From Cenococcum geophilum 1.58 (taxonomy: Eukaryota; Ascomycota; Dothideomycetes; Gloniales; Gloniaceae): a DNA stretch of 64,000 bases. Shown in pieces: positions 21,996 through 32,323 of the stretch. The position numbers and the translations under genes are program-made. The stretch spans positions 62,001 to 126,000 of the forward strand of contig KV748214.1 of the NCBI GenBank assembly GCA_001692895.1. Direction: 5' to 3'. The stretch's first letter is position 1; each line of letters starts with the position of its first letter. The notes under the pieces are model-generated. The model was given only the letters and a program-made list of their open reading frames with translations, ran no database searches and was not told the DNA's origin.

Positions 21996-23990
21996 AGAAC
22001 TATATTAAAAGCTTCTAGCAAAAAAAGAAGTTTAAGGTCTTAAGGGCAAGGTTTTAAAGCGTACAGTATATTAAAATACCGTAAAGCAAGCACTTCTAGA
22101 TCTAATTATTGTATAACGGCTTCCCTTCTTATATATGGAATGGCTAGAGTTTTATGCTTTTGTAAAGGCATTAAATTAAAAAGCACCCTTAATTATCCCT
22201 ATATACCACTTAATAATTACAGCCTAGATTCTTAAACACTTTACTAAAAGTTAAGATACTATATAAAAAGTACTTTAATCTACAAAGACAAATATTTACC
22301 TTGCTGTAGATATCTAGACCTCTTTAAGTTATACCCTTCTTCTTAGAATCTGTGCTAGCTTTATTAATATCTAGAATAAATATCAGAACACCTTAATTGC
22401 CCTTTATACGGTATCTAGCTAGAGTGGTATAGATTAATAGAAGGCGCTTCATCCGGTTTTTATTAAGTATAGTATTAAAATAAAGATTGGAGCTCTTGTC
22501 GGCGATAATACTGGATTAAATAATGTCCTCTATTATATGATTTGCTAATGGCTTAGCCTTAAGTATAAAATTAACTAGATTACAATATATTAAAGAATTC
22601 GTTATTAGGGGCATGTTATTAATCTTATTATTTAGGCCTTTCTATTCGGTTTAAAGAAGAATAAGCGGCTTATAAACTTATATAATAAAGAGAATAAGGA
22701 ACAGAATAAGGAAGAAGAAGAAGTTATATAATAAGCACCGCTACTAGTTAAAATAAAAGATAAGAGGAAAAAGAAGGATAAAGAATTAGAGCTAGTATTA
22801 GACGAAAATTATAGAAAAGGTAAAAATATTTAAAATATTATGGGGCTAATAGGAAAGCTTTATAACTATATCGTTTATATCCGCAGCTTAGCTAACTATA
22901 TAATATAGTTTATTAAACGTGCTAATAAAATAATTCCTCTTAATAATTATATAAGGTGGAATAGCTGGTTTCTTATATTATATATAGCTCTAGAGGATAA
23001 GGTAAAGGCTAGGCTTTAGCTCTACGTAAAGTACTATAAGGACGATTTCTTAGAAGATAATATTCTCTTAATAAGCGAATAGATACATCTTTATACGATC
23101 TGTGATTTCCTTTAGTCTTTTCACAAAGCAACTCTATTTCTTTAAGGAGATTATATAACACTAAAGAGGGTTCTAGAATTAGTTAATATTCTTAAGGATA
23201 TAATATAGACTGTATTAGTATATTATACAATACTCTTAATATTTCTTTAGCTAATTCTTTTCTACTAGGTAATAGCTACTAAGGCTAAGGACAAGTTTAT
23301 AGCTCCCTAACTCTAATATACTAAGAAAAAGCTTATAAAGTACATTAAGAAGCTAGATAATTCTCCCTACTATCTAGCGGCATGGGTTTTTAACCTAGAG
23401 TATTATATGGCTTTCTTAAAAAATCGGAATAATTATATTACCATTAAAGGAGAAAAAAAGCTCTTTAGCGTACAAAAGCTCTAGAAGAGATTTTGCGAGA
23501 AAGTAATACTTTTAGGTTCAACTATATCGTACGCAACTGAGAAAACTTAAAAGTCGCCTTTAGAGTCTAAAGAAAACCTCTCTGCCTTCTATAAGGCTCG
23601 TCTTTAGTATTATTTAAAGCATACTCGTCCACAGAGTCTAGATAAGTTTAATAGCTATATTAATAAGAATCCAATTCCGCTTAATAGCCATATAACAGCT
23701 ATTTAATAGTGGAATTAGCCTCTTTAGCGTACGAGATTTCCATAACTCTTATAGCTTACAATTAAAGTTCTCTTAATACCTAGAATAAGTAATAAGCTAA
23801 AGAGAGTATTTTTAGGTTCTCAACGTCGCGTTCCATGGGATTATACGAGAACTACTCTATAAATACTTAAGGTATTAAAGTGCGTAAAGGACTAGGCAGC
23901 TTATAAGATTCTAAGTATTCTTTTATAGTTTTTTTATTATATAGTAGCTAGAGAGTTATATAAGGGAAGGCATATATTATACAACACTAA
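21996..23990 (+). pseudogene. hAT transposase main part, after the copia insertion
   Basis: Plus strand, one frame with many TAA/TAG. Recognisable hAT blocks are GDNTGLNNVLYY near 22,500, RWNSW near 22,960, SPYYLAAWVFNLEYY near 23,360-23,420, and at about 23,760-23,900 the C-terminal dimerisation region (LLIPRISNKLKRVFLGSQRR, resembling the PxSxxxERxFS box). Function when intact: cut-and-paste transposition. Joined to 15,570-15,936 after removing the copia element. Confidence 0.75.
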
Positions 23991-23999
23991 GTATTAAAG

Positions 24000-24835
24000 G
24001 GTATAGGATATATAAATAGAATAATCTTAGGCAAAAGGTAACCACTAAAGGCGCGTAGGTGGCGTAGGTAAATATATGCTAACTTTAAACTAAATAGATT
24101 ATAAGTTTAAATCCTACCAATATTGTCCTTTATTAAGAATCGGGAAATATAATTATCTAGTATACTTCCCGCCCTATTATACAAGAGATTCTCTGGCAAT
24201 ATTGCCATAATATAAGTAAACTCTCCTCTCTATATAATATACCTATATAACTAACTACTCTTAGAATAAGTAGGAGAGGGTAGAAGCTTTACCGGCAATT
24301 AATGTGGAGGCTTAGGTAGGGGGTATATTAAAGAAGCAAGTTTAGATAGGGAGGCCCTCATATATAAATGCAATTCTAATTTAGAGCCGTGGGTCTTTAA
24401 ATATAATTATAAGTAACCTATATTACTTATATAAGGTAGAGAGCTAATTAATACTAGCCTTGCGAGGCTTATACAGCGACTTTACGTCATTTAGTGGGCC
24501 CTTACCCCTTTACTAAATATCAGAGCCTCCTAGGGTTCTATAGTAGGTGCTATAGAAATTGCAAGTAGCGGGATTATAGAGGTTAATGTTCGTCGTATAA
24601 TAAAAATTCTCAGCCTATAGCGGCGGCAGCAGGAGTACTAGAGGGTAAGGATCAGATTATAGAACTAGAGGATAACGAGGAATAAATAAAAGTTACTAAA
24701 AACTGCTAGATCTTCTTTCTTTTTTCCTATTTTTATTTTATTTTATAGTATTTTATATAAAGAGAAGTATAAATAAAAAGGTAGAAAGGAGATATCTAAT
24801 TAGTAGGAAAGCTAAAGGTATTTACTAGAGCTTCG
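24000..24835. other. hAT 3' region without a recognised gene
   Basis: AT-rich sequence after the transposase. A stretch near 24,050-24,120 faintly resembles a decayed tRNA T-arm (AAGTTTAAATCCTAC). No usable frame. Confidence 0.4.
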
Positions 24836-24837
24836 TG

Positions 24838-25045
24838 TAGAGCTTTATACGGAGCCTCCGTAGGGCTTTATGCGGAGCCTCCGCAGGGCTTTATGCGGAG
24901 CCTCCGCAGAGCTTTATACGGAGCCTCCGCAGAGCTTCGCGCAGAGCCTCCGTACGTAGAGCTTAGTGCAGAGCCTCTGTACGCAGAGCTTCGTGCAGAG
25001 CCTCCGCAGAGCTTCGTGCAGAGCTTTTGCTAAGCTTTGGTAGAG
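24838..25045. repeat. 12-bp subterminal repeat tract of the hAT element
   Basis: Degenerate repeats of GCAGAGCTTCGT / GCAGAGCCTCCGTAC, about 300-500 bp inside the 3' terminus. The same tract and the following 300 bp recur at 56,280-56,780. Subterminal repeats bind transposase in other hAT elements; that role here is inferred. Confidence 0.75.
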
Positions 25046-25359
25046 CTCCATGCGGGGCTCCCCTTAAGCCTTATTCCGCAGAGCTCTTATAAGCTTTACA
25101 TCTACGTAATATTACTTATCCTTAAGATATTTAGATAAAAGTGGTACCATTTTAAAGCGCTTCGCAAGCTCTATAAATCTATATTAATAGAAAATTTATT
25201 TATTTAATATTAGGGGGTGCATTATAAGTATAAGTATATTAAGGGGATTTTGCCAAGACTATCCGGAGACTATCCGGATAGTCTCCGGATACTATCAGCT
25301 GATAGGTCTATTATCCGAGAGGCCTATCCGGCCCTATCCTCCGCAAGTCTGATATCAAC

Positions 25360-26187
25360 ACGCGTCTCTACCAGAGTATCTCTCTGCAAAATACCGCTCT
25401 GCATGCGACGACCTTGCTAGAAAGAACATCTGGATTGTATTAGGCGACGACAGGGTCAATATATATCAATTTGGAGCTTTATTACCATAATATCGACGTG
25501 CAATTACTTAATTAAATCTATAGCTTCATTTTGCCAAGGCAAGCCTTGATCCAGACGATCTGGTTAGTTCACTTACCGTAGCACCTTTATTAACGGCGCA
25601 TGGGATAATGGCCGCAGCACACCTATACTGCGCATATGGATTGGGTATGTCCCTATTATGCGTAGCGGTAGTATCGTTCTAGGCGTAGTCTGTAGTTGTA
25701 GAGCCTTATATTGTATATAAGGCCGTTTATAATTATTCCTTTTTGGATAAGGAGTTTTTGCATTCCTAGTGTATATATACTAACGATAAGGGAGCTATGT
25801 GTTCGTCCGGCGTCTCCCTAGCGAGTCTTTAGTAGCTAAGTTATATAGTTAGTTATGCTATAAGTCTAGAATATAGGAATATAGGAATATAGAAATATGG
25901 AATATACTAATATCGGCAAAATATTGTCCCTTGTAAATGACCTCAGCTGCTAGAAGTTGGCGTCGTTGGCGGGCCATTAAGGGTATTAACCAACTTGACA
26001 AACCAGCCTATATCGAGTTCATTTAATACGCAGCCTACGCGTAGCCTACGCATAGCCTATGTAACCTACGCAATCTACGCAACCTGCGCAACCTATATAA
26101 CTTATAATTTTAGATAATAAAGGCTACTTTAAAGCCGTTTATAAAGCTAGTAAGATAAATTATATACACTTCTTTATATAATCTATT
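25360..26187. other. Gene-free AT-rich stretch
   Basis: Between the hAT element and the minisatellite. No recognisable gene. A short degenerate run of CTACGCAACCTACG units lies near 26,030-26,100, and AATATAGGA repeats near 25,870-25,900. Confidence 0.5.
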
Positions 26188-26700
26188 ATGTCTATATCTA
26201 CTACCTATCTATATTATCTACCTATCTACATTACCTACCTATCTATATTACCTACCTGTCTGCATTACCTACCTATCTATATCGCCTACCTGTCTACATT
26301 GTCTACCTGTCTATATTATCTACCTATCTATATTACCTACCTATCTGCATTACCTACCTATCTACATCGCCTACCTATTTATATTATCTACCTATCTACA
26401 TCATCTACCTGTCTATATTACCTACCTATTTATATTACCTACCTATCTACATTACCTACCTATCTGCATCACCTACCTATCTATATCACCTACCTGTCTA
26501 CATCGTCTACCTATCTACATCGCCTACCTATCTGCATCGTCTACTGGTCTGCATCGTCTACCTATCTATATTACCTACCTGTCTGCATTACCTACCTGTT
26601 TACATCGCCTACCTGTTTACATCGCCTACCTATCTACATCGTCTACCTGTCTGCATTGTCTACCTATTTATATTGCCTACCTGTTTATATCTGCCTATAG
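26188..26700. repeat. 17-bp minisatellite array
   Basis: About 30 copies of ATTACCTACCTATCTAT with variation almost wholly T/C and A/G. Because 17 is not a multiple of 3 the 170-codon frame through it repeats every 17 residues (three DNA units, e.g. YLPIYITYLS...). I treat the frame as a by-product, not a gene. Confidence 0.85.
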
Positions 26701-26929
26701 TGTCTAATTTAATTTAGGGGAGAGGTCGGCCCGATTAAAGGCTCTGATTGATTCGAATTGTTCTCTATAGCCGTTCGCTAGCTATACATTTAAATAGTAG
26801 TTATCTAGGGTGCCTCCCTAGGAGGCCTTAATTTGATTTGATTCGGTAATAGGCTCTGGATTAATTTAATTAATCGATTAAATTGTTTATGGTGTTTGCT
26901 AGCTGGTTATTTAAACGGTTGTTGTCTGG

Positions 26930-27126
26930 TTCTAGTAACGGTTATCTGCTAGTTCTGGCGACGGTCGTCTGGTTCTAGCGACGGTTATTTAGTTCTGGCG
27001 ACGTTCGTCTGGTTCTAGCGACGGTTGTAGTTCTAGCGACGGTTGTCTAGTTCTGGCGACGGTTGTTTAGTTCTGGCGACGGTTGTGGTTTTAGCGACGG
27101 TTATCTAGTTCTGGCGACGGTCGTCT
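26930..27126. repeat. Minisatellite of GGTTCTGGCGACGGTTGTCTA-like units
   Basis: About ten copies of roughly 19-21 bp with the core TTCTRGCGACGGTTGT. Runs directly into the next array. Confidence 0.75.
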
Positions 27127-27470
27127 AGTGCAGAGCCTCTGTACGTAGAGCTTCGTGTAGAGCTTCGTGCAGAGCTTCGTGCAGAGCTTCGTGCAGAGCT
27201 TCGTGCAGAGCTTCGTGCAGAGCTTCTGCAGAGCTTCGTGCAGAGCTTCGTGCAGAGCCTCTGTACGCAGAGCTTTGTGTAGAGCCTCGTGTAGAGCCTT
27301 ATGCGAAGCTTCGTGCAGAGCTTTGTGCAGAGCCTCTATGCACAGAGCTTCGTGCAGAGCCTCTGTACGCAGAGCTTCGTGTAGAGCTTCGTGTAGAGCC
27401 TCTATGCGCAGAGCTTTGTGCAGAGCCTCTGTACGCAGAGCTTCGTGTAGAGCCTCGTGCAGAGCCTCCA
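27127..27470. repeat. 12-bp GAGCTTCGTGCA satellite array
   Basis: About 28 copies of GCAGAGCTTCGT and the variant GCAGAGCCTCTGTAC. Same unit as the hAT subterminal tracts but without hAT ends nearby. The 12-bp period leaves open frames on both strands (EALHEALR on minus, QSFV/RASC on plus), which are artefacts. Confidence 0.85.
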
Positions 27471-27539
27471 AGTATAAGACTATAAGATTGTATAAGATTG
27501 TATAAGATTATATAAGATTATATATAATAGTTAAATATA

Positions 27540-27960
27540 TAGCATATAACTTTACCTTAATCGCACGTTAAGAAATATACAGTTAGCTTTTAAAGTTGTT
27601 AAGTAGGTTAACTGCGTATTATTTAACTTTTAAGTAGGTTAACTACGTGTTAAAGGATATATAGTTAGCTTTTAAAGTTGTTAAATAGTATATTAAGTAG
27701 GTTAACTGCGTATTAAGTTAGTTAAATTATATATTAAGTAGGTCAACTGCGTGTTAAGTTAGTTAAATTACATGTTAAGTAGGTTAACTGCGTATTAAGT
27801 TAGTTAAATTGCATATTAAGTAGGTTAACTGCGTATTAAGTTAGTTAAATTACATGTTAAGTAAGTTAACTATATATCGAGTTAGTTAAATTGCATATTA
27901 AGTAGGTTAACTGCGTGTTAAGTTGGTCAATTGCGTGTCGAGTTAGTTAAATTGCATGTC
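27540..27960. repeat. 41-bp tandem array
   Basis: Copies begin AAGTAGGTTAACTGCGTATT and continue AAGTTAGTTAAATTGCATATT; about six full units plus degenerate ones at both ends. Not coding. Confidence 0.75.
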
Positions 27961-28044
27961 AATTACGCGAAACGCGAAAACCAAAGTCTACTTGAATCTC
28001 ATCCTGCGAATATTTTCCCGATGAACATACTAACGAACTAATGT

Positions 28045-28262
28045 ACTTAGTATATTTCTTAGGCGTAGTATTATATATTTAAAGAACCATAGTCCCTACT
28101 TAAATAGTTTTCTTTTTTATAGCAAATCTTAGAATATAATTAGAGTTAATCTATTAGGCAACCTACTCTACTAATTATATTTACGTTATTAACTATTCTA
28201 TACTTATATACCTAGCCCATTAATAAGTCTACAATAGTATTTCCTATAAGGCTTTATTATAA
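28045..28262 (+). repeat. Diverged LTR scrap related to the gypsy LTR
   Basis: Matches the second half of the LTRs at 3,844 and 14,579 (for example ATTAGAGTTAATCTATTAGG and CCTATAAGGCTTTATTATA) with many differences. No partner or element interior beside it, so a solo or truncated LTR of a sister family. Confidence 0.6.
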
Positions 28263-28274
28263 TAATAATTCATT

Positions 28275-28773
28275 GCTTAACGTCCGATTTGGATCCCTAT
28301 TAGGCCTACGCGGACTACTCCTTATTTACATATGGGGAGAAAACTCTATTTAAGAAAAATGAGAAAACCCCGTGATCCATCTCCCCGCCTTTTGGGACTC
28401 GCCTACTTAGCGCCTATGGTGCTCTACTACCTTACTGTTTAACCTCCTTGGGAACCACTGCTGCCGTAACAAGCCTACGGACGCGCTAGTATTACAAACT
28501 ATTACTCTACTACTGTAGAGTTACTAGGGGGCACCTGCTGCTCGCCCCCTTGCCTTCTATTACTATTTCCCTTGCAACCCGGAACTGATTTAGCACATTT
28601 TGACTAATAAGCCACTGGGTGACCGCCTTGAGGCCTTTTTGTGTTAAGAGCAGTGTATTATAGTTCTCTGTGCCAGCTGCTGAGAGCATTGTTTCTCGAT
28701 TGGTGCGTAGGGGGCATAGCAGTATTACGTGTTTTGGTGTCTGTCTTGGCCAGCCACATTCGCATCTCGGGCA
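28275..28773 (-). mobile_element. 5'-truncated LINE tail, weakly mutated
   Basis: Homologous to the first about 330 bp of the window plus its 3' UTR, but much less RIP-mutated. The minus strand reads without stops near 28,560-28,773: CPRCECGWP, KHVILLCPLRT, LTQKGLKAVTQWLIS, the Cys/His C-terminal region typical of Tad-like LINE ORF2. Homology stops abruptly at about 28,773, as expected from incomplete reverse transcription. Confidence 0.7.
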
Positions 28774-28937
28774 GGTAGTTATATATTAGCTAGTAATACA
28801 GTAGAGTTCAACATGCCTGCTTATCCAGGCCTCTACCCCAGTTTTCTAGTGCTTTAGTCCCAAACTATAAGCAGTTGGCTGCCACCACCAATTGCGGGGA
28901 ATTTCACCAGTTCTTTTGGATATCTTATAACGGTATT

Positions 28938-29031
28938 AGGGGCGATGGCGCAGTGGTAGAGATGTGCTATCGGGAAGTCCGACGCGGAGTGGTGACCGCG
29001 AAGGTCGTAGGTTCGAATCCTACAGCCCTTT
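28938..29031 (+). ncRNA. tRNA-like sequence, probably SINE head or tRNA pseudogene
   Basis: Has a good pol III A box (TGGCGCAGTGG, 28,946-28,956) and a perfect B box (GGTTCGAATCC, 29,010-29,020) within a 5-bp T stem (GTAGG/CCTAC). A D-stem GCGC/GTGC can form and a GCGG..CCGC hairpin resembles a long variable arm. The acceptor stem pairs only partly (AGGGGCG with AGCCCTT) and I find no convincing anticodon loop with U33. An A-run (29,132-29,138) about 100 bp downstream would fit a SINE tail. Short frames over it on both strands are artefacts. Confidence 0.45.
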
Positions 29032-29139
29032 TCTTTCCTGTGGCTTTTTACTCTCCACATAAATCTCAAAAGGGTATGCAGGCGCCACCATCTGCAGTAT
29101 TAAGATGGCTAAAGGGCGCTTGCCAGCGCTAAAAAAATA

Positions 29140-31226
29140 GGCCTGTTGGCTTGTAACGGTGATAGGAGCAACCAACCCCTAGTCTTAGTGTGGCGCGCAA
29201 CGGGGCGGTAGAGAATGTTGGTAAGGGCGCTATTTATCGCAACAGTGGGGCGGGGATATACTATTGGTCACGGCTAGGGGGAGTTTACGATAATGTGACT
29301 AAAAATTGTGCTTAGCAGTATACACCTTGGCTATTAGCTACACTAGTCCACCAACAGTGGGAGGAGGCATCTGTATATAGTATACTGGTTCGACTAGCCA
29401 GTTCTAGGAGGAGGTTTTTCCCAGTGTGCTGGTTTCCTCCTCTGTAGAGAATAGCGCTCCATAGAACCGCTGCATGGACCTTAAGGAACCGCAACAGCGT
29501 AATAGAATTAATCTATCTATCTATAACGGTATTACCCGAGTACCAGTCTACCCCCCAGTAGTCTGTATAAGAGTTTCCTCCTAGAGTTGGTACGCTTTCG
29601 CACGGCTTAGGAGCCTTCCATAGCCTCTAGTTTCAGGCTTTATTATACCACTGTTTAATTATAAACTATATTAGGCTCGTCCTTAATAGGATCCTCTTAT
29701 ATATTTACCGTAGAGTCTATAGTTAACAGCTACGTAGCTGCTTATTATAGGTTTTTGGCGTTGTAAGTTAGGTAAACGTTTACTAACTTTTCACGCCCAT
29801 ATGGTAATATTGCGATAGCAATTATTGTAACAATAATAAAGCAATTAGATTTAGTTTATTAGGCGTAAACCCGGGCTTATAACCTGTTAAATTAAGGTTA
29901 TAGAGCTAAAACTCTATGTATTGCTTATTTTCTATATAGGTGGTTGAAGAGATTTCAAGGAACTTCGACCGACGGTCGAAGTTGTCTGATTGGTCAGATT
30001 CTTGCCAAGAGGTTTCTCCCACAAGTCTCATCACGTGATATCGTTGCGGGCTTGTTTTCCAACAGTATATGCAGTAGAAGACACCTTAAGTTAAGCTAGG
30101 GTCTCGTCAAATCTTAATTAGTTAAACGCCGTCTCTTTAAATTAGAACCGTTAGAGCCTTCGACCGGGCCAACCTTCTACCTTAATTAAACGACCGAATA
30201 ATTAGTTGCAGCACATTTCCGCTAACCAATTAGAGAGTCTTCGGCTAGCAGTTAAAGTAGGCATATAGGCACGCATATAGACACGCACGCAGATAGGGAC
30301 GTAGAATATATAATGCAGAGCTACTAGTGCATAGCTAAATGCACAGCTAGACGCATAACTAGATATAGGGTCTAATGCAAAGCCACGGGCAGAGCCTTAA
30401 CTAAGAAGCTATATACAGTACAGACCGATACAGGGCTAGATATAGAGTTTTGATATTAAACGACTAGCTAAATAATAACTGCTCTACCACCGCCACTGCT
30501 GCTGCCGCTACTGCCGCTATTCCGTCCGGCTATTTTGTCCCTACTGTCTTAACTAACTATTTTATCTCTACTGTTCTAGATCTATACCGCTGCTAGACCC
30601 ACTAGATCTATTATGCTGTTTAACTATTCCGACCAACATATTCTAGGCCTAATACTATTCTAACTGTTTCGACTGCTATTTCTACTAACCGTTCCGTTCC
30701 ACTGTTCCGATTGTTCTGCTTATGTCAACGCCCCAGCGAAGCTGTTCGATTTCGGTTCGTATGCTGTCTAGCCAGATAACAGCTATTTGATTGGGTCTCA
30801 TGAGTGCCCAGCTGGCACCTCAGTCACATTCTAGCTGAATGGGCTTGATGAAATGTGCCTTGGCTATTTTCAGAACCAGAAGCCTAAGCCAGCTGGTTTG
30901 TATATTAATGCTTGCTAAATTTGTGCCACGGATTATCGAATGATTAGAAAGACAGCAATTGAGATTCACGTTATATATCACAACAAATTAATGCGAACTA
31001 GATCTTAAATGCGAAGAAGGATTAATAGAATGTCAAATTTCGTACATAGCTTCTTCTAATGGTGCACGTATGACACTAATAAACTAGGAAGAGTGAAGTG
31101 ACTGCTTTTACTTACACATCAATGCGCCTCCCCTTACACGTATCTTACAAGTCCAATTCGTGATACTATCTTACATCCGCCTTTCGCTTATCTACCGTGC
31201 ATTTGTTATGCTTTGACCTCACCGAA
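29140..31226. other. Transition zone with no recognised gene
   Basis: AT bias fades here; the RIP-like signature stops at about 30,720. A 10-bp hairpin AACTTCGACC-GAC-GGTCGAAGTT lies at about 29,961-29,983. Short imperfect CTGC/CCGCTA runs lie near 30,480-30,540. Beyond 30,730 the base composition is that of the gene region; 31,000-31,226 is likely the 3' flank of AIM41. Confidence 0.5.
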
Positions 31227-31835
31227 TTACGTCGACCCTAGCATCTCCTTCACGATCCGAACAACCTCTTTCTTTTCTACTGGCTTCCCTTCCAATTCGC
31301 CTCCTGGCCCTGTTACTGACTTCAACACGCTGCCCAAATCTAGCTTCTCGGAACCTGCTTTCAATTTCTCAATTACACCTTCTACAGCGTTCTTAATATC
31401 CGCTTCTCCTACAGTTTCGACACTGCCTGCGTACTCCTCCAATACGGCTATCTGCTGCTCTTCCTTCGTTGCAAGGTCTGGCCGGTTTGCTGCTGAGAAC
31501 TCTGCTGCTGCTGATTGCGCACTTCCTATACGTTTCCGCAGCAGAGCCAGCAACTGGAGGTCGTTGGCGATGGGAGAATTTGTTTTGGAGGCGTTCGTAA
31601 TTTCAGCTAATATAGTACGTAGGACTGATAGTCGTGCCGTGTCCTTGTTACGCATAGCAATCTTCAAGTCGTTGCGGAGTTGCGTGAGGATGGGTGAGGA
31701 CGAGTTTGGAGGCGTGGAGGATAGACACCGACAGCAGGGTGGGGCGGTGGTACGGCGCGCATGGTCCCTGAGAAGCAAATTCGAAGGTAAAGTGCGTGCG
31801 GAAAGATGGAAGACAGGACGGGGTAGTGAAGCCAT
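31227..31835 (-). CDS. AIM41: AIM41-like mitochondrial GatB/YqeY-domain protein
   Basis: Single-exon gene of 202 codons. The first about 45 residues are rich in Arg/Ser and lack acidic residues (MASLPRPVFHLSARTLPSNL), a typical mitochondrial targeting sequence. From about residue 48 it matches the YqeY domain: LRNDLKIAMRNKD, RLSVLRTILAEI, then a helical C-terminus ending VRIVKEMLGST. YqeY domains resemble the tRNA-binding tail of the GatB amidotransferase subunit; in yeast AIM41 the molecular role is poorly known and is linked to mitochondrial function. The ATG chosen is the first that keeps the targeting peptide. It is divergent from NUP170 with 488 bp between starts. Other frames over it are shadows. 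Confidence 0.85.
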   Translation of the reverse strand: MASLPRPVFHLSARTLPSNLLLRDHARRTTAPPCCRCLSSTPPNSSSPILTQLRNDLKIAMRNKDTARLSVLRTILAEITNASKTNSPIANDLQLLALLRKRIGSAQSAAAEFSAANRPDLATKEEQQIAVLEEYAGSVETVGEADIKNAVEGVIEKLKAGSEKLDLGSVLKSVTGPGGELEGKPVEKKEVVRIVKEMLGST

Positions 31836-32323
31836 TGTCTCTGTTGAAGCGGTGAATCAAATATCCGGTGGAAATGCTTCAATTGAAACCAACAATAGAA
31901 AACAGAAAATAGAACAAGGTAGTGCGGTGGCCCAACCTCGAGTATTTGAATATGTAGATACTCCCTCTCGAAATGCAATTGCAAATTCCAATATTCTCTC
32001 TAGGCATTCGCTTCTTGTTCGATTTGATTGATGCCAGTCTCCGGAAACCGACGCAAAAAAGTTGATCCGAGACGCGCTCCCAGGCTCTCATAGCTTTCAA
32101 GCTTTTGTTGTCGCAGTAGAAACCTTGAGTAAGAATTCCCCCCAAGAGGCCATTCAAGTGCCTGCAAATAAATTTGTCGCGACTCCATTGTTTGACTCTC
32201 TCCCCTTTTTCCTCACATTCATTTTTCAGGACTGATTTTTGGCGCATTGTACTATATGCCTTGCCAGCGTTTTTGATGTCAAAGACAACACGCTAATCCA
32301 TCCTCTTCCTCTTCCTCAAGCCC
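31836..32323. promoter_or_regulatory. Divergent promoter between AIM41 and NUP170
   Basis: The two start codons are 488 bp apart on opposite strands, so this interval must hold both promoters and 5' UTRs. A pyrimidine-rich stretch (32,200-32,330, CT-rich before the NUP170 ATG) is usual for fungal transcription starts. No TATA box stands out. Confidence 0.55.

Larger units (their letters stand above)
15413..25351 (+). mobile_element. hAT-superfamily DNA transposon, RIP-degraded, carrying a copia insertion
   Basis: Terminal inverted repeats are CAGACTTGCGAAGGATA on the left and, reversed, CAGACTTGCGGAGGATA on the right. An 8-bp duplication flanks it: ATATTAAC (15,405-15,412) and ATATCAAC (25,352-25,359), differing by one C-to-T. 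An 8-bp TSD with CAG..CTG ends is diagnostic of hAT. The element is 9,939 bp, about 3.9 kb without the copia insertion. It encodes a BED finger and hAT transposase (both decayed), palindromic TATCCGG-rich subterminal DNA at each end, and a 12-bp repeat tract near the 3' end. A shorter relative is at 54,972-57,052. Confidence 0.9.

Noticed and set aside
24050..24125. Possible decayed tRNA in the hAT 3' region
   Set aside because: Only a T-arm-like piece is visible; no acceptor or anticodon stem.
26188..26700. 170-codon Tyr/Leu-rich repeat protein
   Set aside because: By-product of a 17-bp minisatellite in a gene-free region.
27091..27505. Long frames on both strands with EALHEALR and RASCRASC repeats
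   Set aside because: They are produced by the 12-bp satellite, whose period is a multiple of three; no start context or family.
26000..28000. CRISPR-like array
   Set aside because: The repeats are contiguous without unique spacers and the genome is fungal.
28854..29132. Small proteins overlapping the tRNA-like sequence (one reads GCRIRTYDLRG)
   Set aside because: Conceptual translation of a tRNA-like sequence, a known annotation artefact.
31213..32031. 272-codon plus-strand frame opposite AIM41
   Set aside because: Antisense shadow of a gene with clear family identity.
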